Made by a program: the position numbers and the translations under genes. A DNA stretch of 64,000 nt. Source: Spirosoma oryzae. GTDB taxonomy: Bacteria > Bacteroidota > Bacteroidia > Cytophagales > Spirosomataceae. Every line of letters begins with the position of its first letter. Positions within the stretch are counted from its first letter, which is position 1. The stretch covers positions 1 to 64,000 of the forward strand of contig NZ_PVTE01000029.1 of assembly GCF_003002825.1 (NCBI RefSeq). The letters run 5' to 3'. Shown in pieces: positions 1 through 9,231 of this stretch. The notes beneath the pieces are model-generated. The model was not told the DNA's origin, made no database searches, and saw only the letters and a program-made list of their open reading frames with translations.

Positions 1-546
1 TTCAGCATTACCAGTGTGAGCCTGACCGGCTGCGAGCAGGTGACGGCCAGCGAGCGCCGGGTAACGCTGCTGCCCAACTACGCGGGCCTGACGGGGGAGG
101 TCATCCGCTTCCGGGTGGCCAACGAGATCGACGCCACCACGTCGGCTGGTCCCTACACCCTGCGCTTGTACACTGACAACCCGGTCATCAGCCTGCGGGC
201 TATTCAGGGCAGCGGTGCTGAGGTGAGCTACAGCTACAACTGGCTGGCGGCTTGCACCAGCAATGGCCGGGTCCGAGCGCAGGAACAAACCGAGCCATTG
301 ACTGTAACCGTACTGGGTAACCCGGTCATTGGTGAAACGGTCGACGTGGAGATTCGCGGAGTCGAAGGGCAGGCGGTTCGCGTTCTGGCCGTCGATGGAC
401 GCGGGCATACCGTTAGCGACAGCCGTATTGAGCAGGCGACTGGCGTTGAAAAAACGTCGGTACGACTCGGTCGCGCACCGGGTATCTACCTGCTACAGAT
501 CAGCACAGCCAGTCAACAGCAAACGGTTAAGCTGATCCGGGAGTAA
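1..546 (+). CDS. 3' end of a secreted protein with a type IX secretion C-terminal sorting domain
   Basis: The frame is open from the first base, so the gene starts upstream of the window; the GTG at 16 is only the first in-frame start-like codon and is unlikely to be real. About 181 residues are visible: a beta-rich stretch, then an 80-residue tail of the Por-secretion (TIGR04183) kind, with the pattern NPV...VEI...GQAVRV...GIYLLQIS...VKLIRE. In this family the tail directs export through the outer membrane by T9SS and is then removed. The T9SS regulator PorX is encoded at 48583-50148. What the main body does cannot be told from this fragment. A perfect hairpin terminator follows 18 bases after the stop. 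Confidence 0.8.
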   Translation, partial: FSITSVSLTGCEQVTASERRVTLLPNYAGLTGEVIRFRVANEIDATTSAGPYTLRLYTDNPVISLRAIQGSGAEVSYSYNWLAACTSNGRVRAQEQTEPLTVTVLGNPVIGETVDVEIRGVEGQAVRVLAVDGRGHTVSDSRIEQATGVEKTSVRLGRAPGIYLLQISTASQQQTVKLIRE

Positions 547-563
547 AAGCCAGCCTGACCAAC

Positions 564-605
564 AAACAGGAGGGGGCTTCCTGCGCAGGAAGCCCCCTCC
601 TGTTT
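564..605. terminator. Perfect 21-bp inverted-repeat terminator
   Basis: Arms 564-584 and 585-605 are exact reverse complements. The ends are AAACAGG and CCTGTTT, so the hairpin carries an A-run on one side and a T-run on the other and could stop transcription from either strand. It lies just after the T9SS-domain gene. Confidence 0.8.
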
Positions 606-648
606 GGCCGATAGGTCAATTGATTTGATGAAAATAACCGTCGTTTTG

Positions 649-722
649 CCTTACCCTCAACCCCCTGAAGGGGGCTTTATTCGTCTGTGAACTGAGCCCC
701 CTTCAAGGGGTTGGGGGTAAGG
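649..722. repeat. Imperfect inverted repeat (28-bp arms)
   Basis: Arms 649-676 and 695-722 are reverse complements with two differences by eye, around an 18-base loop. The core is CCCCCTGAAGGGGG-like. A related palindrome lies upstream of porX at 50267-50332, which suggests a dispersed intergenic repeat. Here it sits between the converging T9SS-domain gene and panC, so it may also act as a terminator. Confidence 0.6.
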
Positions 723-763
723 TAGCTTGCTAATTCGGCTATTGTTTAATTCAACCTACTAAC

Positions 764-1603
764 TCAAAACACCAGATTGTCGATCAGCCGGACCTTGCCG
801 AGGTGCGCGGCAATACAGATGGCGGTCTGCCCCGGTGCCAGTACCTCGTCGGCGGGCATTAGCGTATCAGCGTTGGCAATTTCGATGTATTCCAGCCGGA
901 ATGTCGGTTTGGCGCTCATAAAGTCGCGTACAGCGGCTTTTGCCTGCGCCGGTGTCCGTCCATCAATGAGTCGGTCATGGGCCAGTGTGAGGGCTGCAAA
1001 CAGCGTTGTCGCCTGCTCACGTTCGTCGGGCGTCAGGTTACGATTGCGGGACGACATGGCTAGTCCGTCGGTTTCGCGCACGGTTGGGCAGCGGACCAGT
1101 TCAACGGGAAAACTCAGGTTGCGAATCAGACTGCGGATCACGGCAACCTGCTGTAGATCCTTTTGGCCGAAAAAGGCTTTGTCGGGCTGAATGATGTTGA
1201 ACAGTTTGGCCACGACCAGTCCGACGCCGTTGAAATGACCGGGGCGGAATGCGCCTTCCATTACTGTCTCTAACGCGCCGAAATTGAGCGTCAGGCTGGG
1301 GGCTTCCGGATACATCTCGTCGGCAGAGGGCGCGAACACAATATCGCAGCCCACTGTTTCGAGCAAGGCACAATCGGCGTCGAGCGTACGCGGGTAGCGG
1401 GCCAGATCGTCGGCGTTGTTAAATTGAACAGGGTTGACGAAGATGCTGCACACCACGACGTCGGCTTGCTGACGGGCCTGTTGAATGAGCGTCAGGTGGC
1501 CGTCGTGCAGGGCACCCATCGTTGGCACAAGACCGATCGACTGGTTGGCGCGCAGGCCGGCGAGATGCTGACGGAGGCTGGCAATTGTATCGAAGCGAAG
1601 CAT
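764..1603 (-). CDS. panC: Pantoate--beta-alanine ligase
   Basis: Makes pantothenate from pantoate and beta-alanine with ATP, in the cytoplasm. The 279-residue length is normal for the family. Visible motifs are PTMGALHDGH (residues about 27-36, the HIGH-like ATP site), FVNPVQFN, FFGQKDLQQ and MSSRNRNL (the KMSKS-like loop). The start is the ATG directly before LRFDTIASL. It is divergent from the glycogen-synthase-like gene at 1738, with 134 bases between them. No panB or panD is seen in the window. Confidence 0.95.
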   Translation of the reverse strand: MLRFDTIASLRQHLAGLRANQSIGLVPTMGALHDGHLTLIQQARQQADVVVCSIFVNPVQFNNADDLARYPRTLDADCALLETVGCDIVFAPSADEMYPEAPSLTLNFGALETVMEGAFRPGHFNGVGLVVAKLFNIIQPDKAFFGQKDLQQVAVIRSLIRNLSFPVELVRCPTVRETDGLAMSSRNRNLTPDEREQATTLFAALTLAHDRLIDGRTPAQAKAAVRDFMSAKPTFRLEYIEIANADTLMPADEVLAPGQTAICIAAHLGKVRLIDNLVF

Positions 1604-1665
1604 AGCGATAGGCAGGATTGAATCTGCAATGATACAGGATCGCTATCTTTTATGGCCAAATCGTA

Positions 1666-1696
1666 TTGAAATACGAGAAAAATTTGTATAATTTTG
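1666..1696 (+). promoter_or_regulatory. Bacteroidota-type promoter for the glycogen-synthase-like gene
   Basis: TTG at 1666-1668, a 20-base gap, then TAATTTTG at 1689-1696. This matches the known Bacteroidota consensus (-33 TTTG, -7 TAnnTTTG, 19-21 base spacer). The expected start of transcription is near 1703, about 35 bases before the ATG at 1738. Confidence 0.6.
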
Positions 1697-1737
1697 CAAG
1701 TTTTTCGGTGATCTAATTAACACACCCAGCCCGGTTT

Positions 1738-2544
1738 ATGAGCAAATTACGTATTCTTTATGTGGCCAGCGAAATCAATCCGTTCCTGAAAACATCCGAT
1801 GTTGCCGACTTCGTCCGGAAGTTACCACAGGCCATGCAGGAGCGGGGAATGGAAATCCGAATTCTGGTGCCGCGCTTCGGTCTCATCAACGAACGTAAGA
1901 ACCGGTTGCACGAAGTTGTTCGTCTGTCAGGCATCAACATTGCCGTCGGCGACGAAGAAAAGCCGTTGATTATCAAGGTGGCTTCTATCCCAACGGCAAA
2001 ATTACAGGTCTATTTTATCGACAACGAAGATTACTTCCAGCGGAAGTATGTCTTCCACGACAAAGAGAACCGGTTCTATTCTGATAACGATGAGCGGGCA
2101 ATTTTCTTCTGCAAAGGCGTTCTGGAAACGGTGAAAAAGCTTGGTTGGGCACCGGATATCGTCCACTGCAGCGACTGGATGACTTCGCTGATTCCGCTGT
2201 ACCTCAAAACGACGTACAAGAACGACCCGATGTTCAAAGACACCAAGTCGGTGTTCACGGTCTACAACAACGCGTTCGAGCACCGCTTCGACGGCGACAT
2301 TCTGGAAAAAGCCCGGATGATGGACATTGACGATTCGATGCTGGCTGAGCTGAAAACCGCCGATTTCTCGGGCTTTACCCGTATCGGCTGCGCCTATGCC
2401 GACGCGGTCGTTCGCGCCGAAGAGGAGTCGAACGAGAGCCTGAACGCCATTCTGAACGACCTGCCGGAGCATAAATTCGACAGCGCCGACGACGAAGACG
2501 TGACCGAACGGTACTACAATCTGTACAACCAGTTGGTGAGCTAA
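1738..2544 (+). CDS. Short glycogen/starch synthase-like protein (GT5 N-terminal domain only)
   Basis: The 268 residues cover only the N-terminal Rossmann half of a GT5 glycogen synthase: ILYVASEINPF at the start, then a region like the ADP-glucose-binding loop, then the DIVHCSDWMTSLIPLYLK helix and a YNNAFEHRF stretch. The C-terminal half of a normal enzyme (about 470-500 residues, with the second nucleotide-sugar domain) is absent. The usual KTGGL motif reads KTSDV. Both changes argue against normal glucan synthesis. Similar short proteins next to panC occur in other Bacteroidota as far as I recall, so this is probably a conserved form rather than a fresh truncation. It has its own promoter and terminator. 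Function unknown; a regulatory or binding role is possible. Confidence 0.75.
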   Translation: MSKLRILYVASEINPFLKTSDVADFVRKLPQAMQERGMEIRILVPRFGLINERKNRLHEVVRLSGINIAVGDEEKPLIIKVASIPTAKLQVYFIDNEDYFQRKYVFHDKENRFYSDNDERAIFFCKGVLETVKKLGWAPDIVHCSDWMTSLIPLYLKTTYKNDPMFKDTKSVFTVYNNAFEHRFDGDILEKARMMDIDDSMLAELKTADFSGFTRIGCAYADAVVRAEEESNESLNAILNDLPEHKFDSADDEDVTERYYNLYNQLVS

Positions 2545-2574
2545 CCGTACTACCACGTAATACTATTCGACGAC

Positions 2575-2600
2575 AAAAAGCCGGGGTTTCCCGGCTTTTT
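2575..2600. terminator. Hairpin terminator
   Basis: Arms 2575-2585 and 2590-2600 pair perfectly (AAAAAGCCGGG / CCCGGCTTTTT) with a four-base loop, ending in five T. It separates the glycogen-synthase-like gene from glmS, 66 bases before the glmS start. Confidence 0.85.
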
Positions 2601-2665
2601 GCATTACTTTACTATTGAATCTCAGGATTCAGCTACCTTGATAAACCTATTTTAACAGACTGATT

Positions 2666-4504
2666 ATGTGTGGAATTGTGGCCTATGTGGGGCATCGCGA
2701 TGCGTGTCCACTTGTCATTAAAGGCTTGAAACGACTTGAATATCGGGGCTACGACAGCGCCGGTATTGCGCTGATGAACGATAGTGGACTGGCCGTCTAC
2801 AAGAAAAAAGGAAAGGTCTCGGCACTGGAGCAGGAACTAGCGGGGAAAGCGGTTCAGTCGCACATCGGTATGGGCCACACCCGCTGGGCTACCCACGGCG
2901 AACCCAACGACGTCAACGCGCACCCGCACTACTCGTTTCACCGCAAACTGGCGATCATCCATAACGGGATCATCGAAAACTACGCGGCCATCAAGCAACG
3001 ATTGCTCGACAAGGGTCACACCTTTGCGAGTCAGACGGATACCGAGGTGCTGGGGCAGTTTATCGAAGACATCTGGGAGAACGCCGGTGGTACGCTGGAA
3101 GAAGCCGTCCGGCTCGCGTTGCAGGAAGTGGTCGGGGCCTATGCTATTGTCGTCATGAACGAAGCCGAGCCGACCCAGCTGATTGCTGCCCGCAAAGGCT
3201 CACCGCTGGTGATTGGCGTGGGCGAAGACGAATATTTCCTGGCTTCCGACGCGACCCCGATTGTCGAGTACACCAAGGAGGTGATCTACCTGAACGACTA
3301 CGAAATCGCGGTTATCAAAGACGGTAATTTGCGGGTCGTTACGCTCGATAACACGATTACGACGCCCTACGTGCAACGCGTAGAACTGGAACTGGAAGCC
3401 ATCGAGAAAGGCGGCTACGACCACTTCATGCTTAAGGAGATTTTCGAGCAACCCCGCTCTATTGCCGATTCTATGCGCGGGCGGGTGCAGGCTGAAGCCG
3501 GCCTGTTGCAGCTCGGGGGCCTGCGCGACTACATGGACAAGCTGGCGAAGTCGAAACGTATCGTGATCGTTGGCTGTGGCACGTCGTGGCACGCGGGGCT
3601 GGTGGCCGAATACATCTTCGAAGAACTAGCCCGTATCCCGGTCGAGGTCGAGTACGCGTCGGAGTTTCGGTATCGCAATCCGATTATTAAAGAGGGGGAC
3701 ATTGTCATTGCCATTTCCCAGTCGGGTGAAACGGCCGATACGCTGGCGGCTATCGAACTGGCGAAGTCGAAAGGCGCGATCATCTTCGGCGTTTGTAATG
3801 TCGTCGGCTCGTCGATTGCACGGGCGACGCACGCGGGTGCCTATACACACGCTGGCCCCGAGATTGGTGTTGCCAGTACGAAAGCCTTCACGGCGCAGGT
3901 GACGGTGCTGACACTGATGGCGCTGGCAGCGGCTCAGCGTAAAGGCACCATCTCCGACTCCCTGTTCCGGCAGTTGCTGGTCGAGCTGGAAAGCATACCC
4001 GCGAAGGTGGAAAAGGTGCTACAGTCGGCTAATAAGATCAAGGAGATTGCGTACATCTTTACCTACGCCCGTAACTTCATCTACCTCGGCCGGGGACTGA
4101 ATTTCCCCGTCGCGCTGGAGGGAGCACTAAAACTGAAAGAGATCAGCTACATCCACGCCGAGGGCTACCCCGCTGCCGAGATGAAGCACGGCCCCATCGC
4201 CCTGATCGATGAAGACATGCCCGTCGTCGTGAACGCTACGAAAGACAGCTCGTACGAGAAGGTCGTCTCGAATATTCAGGAGGTGAAAGCCCGCAAAGGG
4301 CGCGTCATTGCCATCACAACCGAAGGCGATACGCTGTTACCCGGCATGGTCGACTTCACGATCGAGATCCCGAACGTACACGAGATGCTCATGCCATTGG
4401 TGTCAGTGATTCCGCTGCAACTGCTGGCCTACGACATCGCCGTCATGCGCGGCCGCAACGTCGACCAACCCCGCAACCTCGCCAAGTCGGTAACGGTAGA
4501 ATAG
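2666..4504 (+). CDS. glmS: Glutamine--fructose-6-phosphate aminotransferase (isomerizing)
   Basis: First step of UDP-GlcNAc synthesis: fructose-6-phosphate plus glutamine gives glucosamine-6-phosphate. The protein is 612 residues, full length. It begins MCGIVAYVG, so Cys2 becomes the N-terminal nucleophile of the class II glutamine amidotransferase domain (to about residue 220). Two SIS sugar-isomerase domains follow (about 285-420 and 455-590), with SQSGETADT and the C-terminal NLAKSVTVE tail that closes the active site. No ribozyme-like leader is evident in the 66-base gap upstream. It is transcribed alone. Confidence 0.97.
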   Translation: MCGIVAYVGHRDACPLVIKGLKRLEYRGYDSAGIALMNDSGLAVYKKKGKVSALEQELAGKAVQSHIGMGHTRWATHGEPNDVNAHPHYSFHRKLAIIHNGIIENYAAIKQRLLDKGHTFASQTDTEVLGQFIEDIWENAGGTLEEAVRLALQEVVGAYAIVVMNEAEPTQLIAARKGSPLVIGVGEDEYFLASDATPIVEYTKEVIYLNDYEIAVIKDGNLRVVTLDNTITTPYVQRVELELEAIEKGGYDHFMLKEIFEQPRSIADSMRGRVQAEAGLLQLGGLRDYMDKLAKSKRIVIVGCGTSWHAGLVAEYIFEELARIPVEVEYASEFRYRNPIIKEGDIVIAISQSGETADTLAAIELAKSKGAIIFGVCNVVGSSIARATHAGAYTHAGPEIGVASTKAFTAQVTVLTLMALAAAQRKGTISDSLFRQLLVELESIPAKVEKVLQSANKIKEIAYIFTYARNFIYLGRGLNFPVALEGALKLKEISYIHAEGYPAAEMKHGPIALIDEDMPVVVNATKDSSYEKVVSNIQEVKARKGRVIAITTEGDTLLPGMVDFTIEIPNVHEMLMPLVSVIPLQLLAYDIAVMRGRNVDQPRNLAKSVTVE

Positions 4505-4539
4505 TCGGTTTACGGTTTACAGCAATCCGGTTTACGGTG

Positions 4540-4596
4540 GTCCGGCGTGTTAGTATATGGTGGTTCCTTGAGCTACCGTAGACTAACACGCCGGAC
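4540..4596. terminator. Inverted repeat after glmS
   Basis: Arms 4540-4554 and 4582-4596 (GTCCGGCGTGTTAGT and its exact complement) surround a 27-base loop in the gap between the converging glmS and TonB-receptor genes. There is no clear T-run directly after either arm, so this may be a palindromic repeat rather than a strong terminator. Confidence 0.5.
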
Positions 4597-4623
4597 TTCT
4601 GGCTTTCCAATGGTTTGTTTTCT

Positions 4624-7485
4624 CTACTTGAACAGCTCGTCGAAGGTGAGGCTGACGTAGTACATAGCACCGACGCGGGCTAGGCCATAACCCTGCGCGT
4701 AGTAAGTGTTGAACAGGTTAGTGCCGCCGAGTTTCAGCACTGACTTGAACTCGGGTAGTTTGCACGAAAACTGCGCGTCGATGCTGCCCCAGGCGGGAAC
4801 CCACACGTCGCCCTGTGTAACGCCTTGCTCGTACCACATCCGGTCGGTCCAGCGGTAGGCGAGTGCTATCCCCAGTCGGTTAGTCAGGTAGGGATTACTT
4901 AGGGTAATCGTGTAGCGGTTGGCAGGTGAATTAAAATAGGTGCGCCCCAATTGAGTAACGGCCGGATCGCTTGTCGGCCGCTGTACGATGGGGGTACCGG
5001 ACAGGTCGTTGCGGACAGCACCTGCTGCGTTGCGCAGGGTGACGAGGCCTACCTGGTGGGTAAAATTGCCGCTGAGCGTGTACCCTCTGGCGAAGTTGTA
5101 GTCAAGGCTGACGCTGGCACCCCGGACAAAGAAGTCATTCGGACTGTTGCGGTTTAGCAGGAGCGTCCGGTAGCTGGCTGGCGTAAGCAGGGCCGTTGCG
5201 CCAGCCGTTGCCGACAGGGGCTGATACAATACCTCAGGCGTTATCAGGTTGGTGTAGCGACTGCTGAAGAGCGATGCATCGATAGCCAGTTTGCCGTTGA
5301 TTAACGCTTTGTAGCCTACTTCCCAAGAGCGTACTGTCTCGGTCTGGAGTGGGGCGTTGGAAAGGGTAAGCGACTGGGGCGTTGTCGCCGTCGACGGGTT
5401 GCGCTGGTAGGCAACCGCGTCGGATTGGCGGTAAGCCCGGTTTGTATCGAGTCCGGCAGCCCGGTAAGCGGCACGCAGCCCGCCCACATCACCGGCGATA
5501 CCGGCCGGGGTTAAGCCAAATAGCTGTTGGGGCGACGGGTTCCGAAAGGCCGACTGCCACGAAGCCCGAAATACGTGAATACCCGCTTGTACCGCGACCG
5601 ACGCGCGGGGTGTGAAACCACCGTTGACGAACTGGTTTTTGTCGTACCGGACAGCCAGCAGTGGGCGTATCGTGACCGCACCCAACGCCAGTGTTTTCGC
5701 GGCCTGTACGTACCCGCCGGTTTCGTCGATGGTGTATTCCGACCCATTGGCCTGGCGGGCAAACAAGGTTCCGCCCGACGCCAGCACGTACCGGCGAAAA
5801 CTGGCACCCACGGTCAGTTCGACCAGCTCGCTGAGGGCCGCAACGGTGTACATGCCTTCGTAATGCCACAGCTGCGAATTATCCCGAAAGCGTAGCCCGC
5901 GTGCTCGGGGCAGACCGGGAATCGAATCGGTGTTGAACGTCGTCGCAAAGGCGTTGCGCACCCGGTTGAAATCGACCGAACCGGGCAGATACCGGCCCCG
6001 GTTGGCGGTGAAGCGGGCATCACCGATCGATACTTTGTTCTCGACATAGGCCAGCCCGAACTCGGTCGCCCACTGATTCAGCGATTTCCAGCTGTCGTTG
6101 ATGGCGCGGGCCGTCTGACCAATGTTCCATCCTTCGGCCTGCTGCTGCGTCGTGTATGCACGAATATAGAAGTTGTCGCCCTTGAGTTCGGCTTTAAACT
6201 GATGGCGTCTGTAGTCGGGAATGTAGTTCCGAAAGGCGCTGGTTTCGATCAGGTTGCCGTTGCCGAAATACCAGCCCAGGCTTGCTTCGACGCTGTTGCC
6301 GAAGCGATAGTGTACCGACGCATTCGCCCGGTTGTTGAACACCTTGCCTTGGTTGCCTAGCACGTCGAGTTCCCGGTAGCCGGTACGGGTAACAAATTGG
6401 TTCTGGAGTGTGGTGTTGGCGTAAGTAGCCGGGTAGCGGAATACACCCCCGTTATTCACGTCATCGCCGTAGATATTGACGCCGTCGTAGTCGAAACTGG
6501 TGTTGGGGTCGATGCCGGGACGGAAGGTAATACCCGTTGCAACACCACTCCGACCGGCATCTGTTGCGAAGAAGCCGGGCCGGGCCGTGGTCGAGCGGTC
6601 GGCATAATCGTCGGCGATAAAGTCTGTACCGGTCAGTCGCTGGAAGTTTACCTTGATAGCGAAACGTTCGTTCAGAACTAGTGCGTAGCGGAAGCCGTAG
6701 TCCGAATACATTTTCGGGCCAAAGCCCGGCTTGCCCACGTTGTTGGCCCCTAGCCGGGCCTGAACGCTAAGCCCTTGGTAATCGAAAGGACTTTTACTGG
6801 TTGTCTGCATCAGCCCCAGTATGGCGTCAGGGCCGTGCTGCGCCGACGAAGCGCCGGGTCGTACCTCAATTGTCTCGACGTCCAGATCGGGCAGCCCCGC
6901 CACGTTTCCGAAGCCAAATCCCAGACCCGGCGATCGATTATCCATGCCGTCGATCAGCTGTACGACACGCCCATTAGTTGTCGAGCCAAACCCGCGCATG
7001 TTTACCGACTTGAACAGAAAACTCGACGTCAGCAGGTCGACTCCGTTGGTGTATTGCAGCGCATCGGCTGGCGATAGGGCGGGGGAGTTGGCAGCAGCGT
7101 GGGCGCGAATCGTCTCGACGGTTACTCCGCTGATCGCCTGTTCATCGACCGGTTCGCTGGCTGACGAAAGGGTCGATTCTGGAATGACGACTTCCGCTTT
7201 CAGCCGGACTTCGATTGCGCGAAAGTTACTATTGCGTACCCGTACCCGCTCCGGTGCATAGCCAGTTCGCGAAACCAGCAGGGTCAACGGCAGCGGCTGA
7301 TCGGTTGGTAGATTAAACGAACCATCCGACTGCGTTGACGTACTGGTCGATGTCCCCTGAACGGTAAGTTTAACGCCCGCTAACGGTAAGTTCTGTTCAC
7401 TAACAACGCTGCCACCCAGAATAAGCTGGGCCTGAACCGCCGACCAGGTCAGCCAGCACAGGAGCGTCAATGCGTAACGTTTCAT
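4624..7485 (-). CDS. TonB-dependent receptor with carboxypeptidase-like regulatory domain
   Basis: Outer-membrane transporter of 953 residues, driven by TonB. Residues 1-19 are a signal peptide ending AVQAQ. A carboxypeptidase-regulatory-like beta-sandwich follows (about 20-105), then the plug (about 115-230, with VNMRGFGS, IDGMDNRSPG, IEVRPGASSAQHGPDAILG) and a 22-strand-type barrel to the end (SLTFDELFK). The substrate is not evident: there is no SusD partner next door, which argues against a glycan-uptake pair and leaves iron-siderophore, vitamin or peptide uptake open. It stands alone between glmS and the YbhB-like gene. Confidence 0.92.
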   Translation of the reverse strand: MKRYALTLLCWLTWSAVQAQLILGGSVVSEQNLPLAGVKLTVQGTSTSTSTQSDGSFNLPTDQPLPLTLLVSRTGYAPERVRVRNSNFRAIEVRLKAEVVIPESTLSSASEPVDEQAISGVTVETIRAHAAANSPALSPADALQYTNGVDLLTSSFLFKSVNMRGFGSTTNGRVVQLIDGMDNRSPGLGFGFGNVAGLPDLDVETIEVRPGASSAQHGPDAILGLMQTTSKSPFDYQGLSVQARLGANNVGKPGFGPKMYSDYGFRYALVLNERFAIKVNFQRLTGTDFIADDYADRSTTARPGFFATDAGRSGVATGITFRPGIDPNTSFDYDGVNIYGDDVNNGGVFRYPATYANTTLQNQFVTRTGYRELDVLGNQGKVFNNRANASVHYRFGNSVEASLGWYFGNGNLIETSAFRNYIPDYRRHQFKAELKGDNFYIRAYTTQQQAEGWNIGQTARAINDSWKSLNQWATEFGLAYVENKVSIGDARFTANRGRYLPGSVDFNRVRNAFATTFNTDSIPGLPRARGLRFRDNSQLWHYEGMYTVAALSELVELTVGASFRRYVLASGGTLFARQANGSEYTIDETGGYVQAAKTLALGAVTIRPLLAVRYDKNQFVNGGFTPRASVAVQAGIHVFRASWQSAFRNPSPQQLFGLTPAGIAGDVGGLRAAYRAAGLDTNRAYRQSDAVAYQRNPSTATTPQSLTLSNAPLQTETVRSWEVGYKALINGKLAIDASLFSSRYTNLITPEVLYQPLSATAGATALLTPASYRTLLLNRNSPNDFFVRGASVSLDYNFARGYTLSGNFTHQVGLVTLRNAAGAVRNDLSGTPIVQRPTSDPAVTQLGRTYFNSPANRYTITLSNPYLTNRLGIALAYRWTDRMWYEQGVTQGDVWVPAWGSIDAQFSCKLPEFKSVLKLGGTNLFNTYYAQGYGLARVGAMYYVSLTFDELFK

Positions 7486-7686
7486 AGTTGGTTGGTAAAG
7501 CCATCAGCCGGATAAGTGCTGTAACGATTGGCAAAAATAGTCCCTAAACGACAGACGCCGACCATCAGACTGCTGATCTTGCTCGTTTGCCCCTACATCC
7601 GAAAAGCAGGAAACCGGACGAACCTGCCCGCTATACGCAGCGACTGACTACCAACACAGCAGCCCATCGCCCTGGTTTTTTATGAC

Positions 7687-8277
7687 TCACCGTTGAAACG
7701 AACCGGTCAGTTCACCATAGCCCAGCACATGGCCATGCATCGCATCGAGCAGATCCTGACGGGTCGGAAGGCGGGTAAAGGAAAGACGGGTGTCCAGTGC
7801 GTACACCCGGAATGTATACCGGTGCCGGTCGAAGGGCGGGCAGGGTGGAATAAAGGTTTGCTCACCCATTCCGTTGTCGCCGATCCTGCCGCCCAGCAAC
7901 AGTAGCTGCTCACTGGTAACGCCTTCGGGTAAGCTACGGACGCTCGGCGGCAGATTGTACAGAACCCAGTGGGAGAAATTGGCGATTGGGAAGCGAGCCA
8001 GTACCGCGTCGTAGTCGGTGGTTAGCAGTGCGTAGCTTTTCACACCCGGTATGCGGCTTTTCCAGGTAAGCGATGGCGAATGACCGGAGCCTTTACAGCT
8101 ACAGGCCAGGGGAAGGTCGCCACCGGGGGGAAATGACTGACTGGACAGCGTGATGGCTTTGGGGAGCGTCGACAACGTCAGTTCTTCTTCCCGACGATTT
8201 CCCCGCGCCCGAACGTGTAGTACAAGGAGCAGTAGAGTCAGTACAATCAGAACACCTGTCAGGATTCGCCAAACCAT
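7687..8277 (-). CDS. YbhB/YbcL family (PEBP/Raf-kinase-inhibitor-like) protein, membrane anchored
   Basis: The 196 residues begin with one hydrophobic segment (about 4-22), probably an uncleaved anchor. The PEBP fold then shows its usual marks: CSCKGSGHSPSLTW, FSHWVLYNLPP, a GDNGMGEQTFIPPCPPFDRHRYTF block and VYALD. Bacterial members bind small anionic ligands; the physiological role is generally unknown. The gene lies downstream of the Crp/Fnr-like gene in the same direction, but a terminator hairpin at 8289-8328 separates them, so it is probably transcribed on its own. Confidence 0.9.
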   Translation of the reverse strand: MVWRILTGVLIVLTLLLLVLHVRARGNRREEELTLSTLPKAITLSSQSFPPGGDLPLACSCKGSGHSPSLTWKSRIPGVKSYALLTTDYDAVLARFPIANFSHWVLYNLPPSVRSLPEGVTSEQLLLLGGRIGDNGMGEQTFIPPCPPFDRHRYTFRVYALDTRLSFTRLPTRQDLLDAMHGHVLGYGELTGSFQR

Positions 8278-8288
8278 ACCAAATACAA

Positions 8289-8328
8289 AAGCCGGTTGTG
8301 TACGTTTGTCGTAGCTACCAACCGGCTT
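8289..8328 (-). terminator. Hairpin terminator of the Crp/Fnr-like gene
   Basis: Arms 8289-8298 and 8319-8328 are exact complements (10 bp). Read on the minus strand, the stem is followed by TTTTGTATTT. It lies between the Crp/Fnr-like stop and the YbhB-like start. Confidence 0.7.
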
Positions 8329-8355
8329 CTGGACAGAAAGTTTAACCGATGCCCG

Positions 8356-9057
8356 TTAGGCTGCCCTGCTGCTCGATGGCCGACGCAGCGGCACGGCGCG
8401 CGGAGCAGGCTTGCTGTTCAGTGTTTCTTCGACTACCTGCTCGGATACCATGCCCAGGTGGTTGGCCCGCTTCAGCACGTAGTTGAAGGGCAGGTTGAAA
8501 TAGTTTGCTACTTCACTGCGGAAACTATCGGGGAACTTCGACAGGCGCAGGCCAAAGAATTTCTGCACCTCCGATTCCGGTAGCAGGGCGGCCAGGGCGG
8601 CCCGTTCGGCTTCGGCGAGTAGTTGCGCGCGCGACGTGTACAGGTGGTTGAGCCCAACCGATGCCGCCAGTATGTTCAGGAACAGATTTTTGTACATGGC
8701 CGACAGTTCGGCGGGCAGAATGATCCAGCCCTGCTGCCGGAACGTGGCCGAGAAGCCGGTCAGACCCTGCTCTCCGCGAATTTCGCCGGCAATCAGTTCG
8801 TCCGGGAAGTGCATCCGGTTGTCACCACTGTCGGTATCCAGCTTTTTAAGCCGGAACACGACCGCTTCGACGGGGCTTTTCTGAAACAGCAGGTCGCCGG
8901 GAATCACCTGCGTGTTCTCCCACTGATCGGTCATACGCATGAACAGGCTCTCGTTGACGGGCAGGTTTTCCGGCCCGCCCAGACTGATAAGCATCCGGCG
9001 GAAAGCCGCCAGAAAATCAATTTGAAGTTGGTTTGAATTCGCGCGTCCTCGCTTCAT
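8356..9057 (-). CDS. Putative Crp/Fnr-like transcriptional regulator
   Basis: The 233 residues follow the layout of Bacteroidota Crp/Fnr proteins: an N-terminal helical and beta part (about 1-115) in the place of the cyclic-nucleotide-binding domain, a long helix (about 115-150), and a C-terminal stretch (about 160-205, KFFGLRLSKFPDSFRSEVAN then YFNLPFNYVLKRANHLG) resembling the usual 'ASYLGITPETLSRIR' helix-turn-helix. The match is weak and the ligand-binding motif cannot be pinned down, so the ligand is unknown. A promoter (9137-9166) and terminator flank it, so it is a single-gene unit. Confidence 0.55.
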   Translation of the reverse strand: MKRGRANSNQLQIDFLAAFRRMLISLGGPENLPVNESLFMRMTDQWENTQVIPGDLLFQKSPVEAVVFRLKKLDTDSGDNRMHFPDELIAGEIRGEQGLTGFSATFRQQGWIILPAELSAMYKNLFLNILAASVGLNHLYTSRAQLLAEAERAALAALLPESEVQKFFGLRLSKFPDSFRSEVANYFNLPFNYVLKRANHLGMVSEQVVEETLNSKPAPRAVPLRRPSSSRAA

Positions 9058-9136
9058 CGGGTTGAGGTCATTGGGTAGCGTATGAAAGCCCCCGCCGACG
9101 CATTAGTATGGTTGTTTGTTGCTTGACTTAGAAGGA

Positions 9137-9166
9137 TAAAGATACGCAATAAACGGCTGATAACAA
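9137..9166 (-). promoter_or_regulatory. Possible promoter of the Crp/Fnr-like gene
   Basis: On the minus strand: TTG (9166-9164), 19 bases, then TATCTTTA (9144-9137), close to the Bacteroidota TTTG / TAnnTTTG pattern. The leader would be about 75 bases. Confidence 0.4.
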
Positions 9167-9231
9167 GGTAGTATTGTGAAGAGATTGTGATGATTTAGCT
9201 CGATGGTAGATTTGTCGTTACGTCAACGAAA

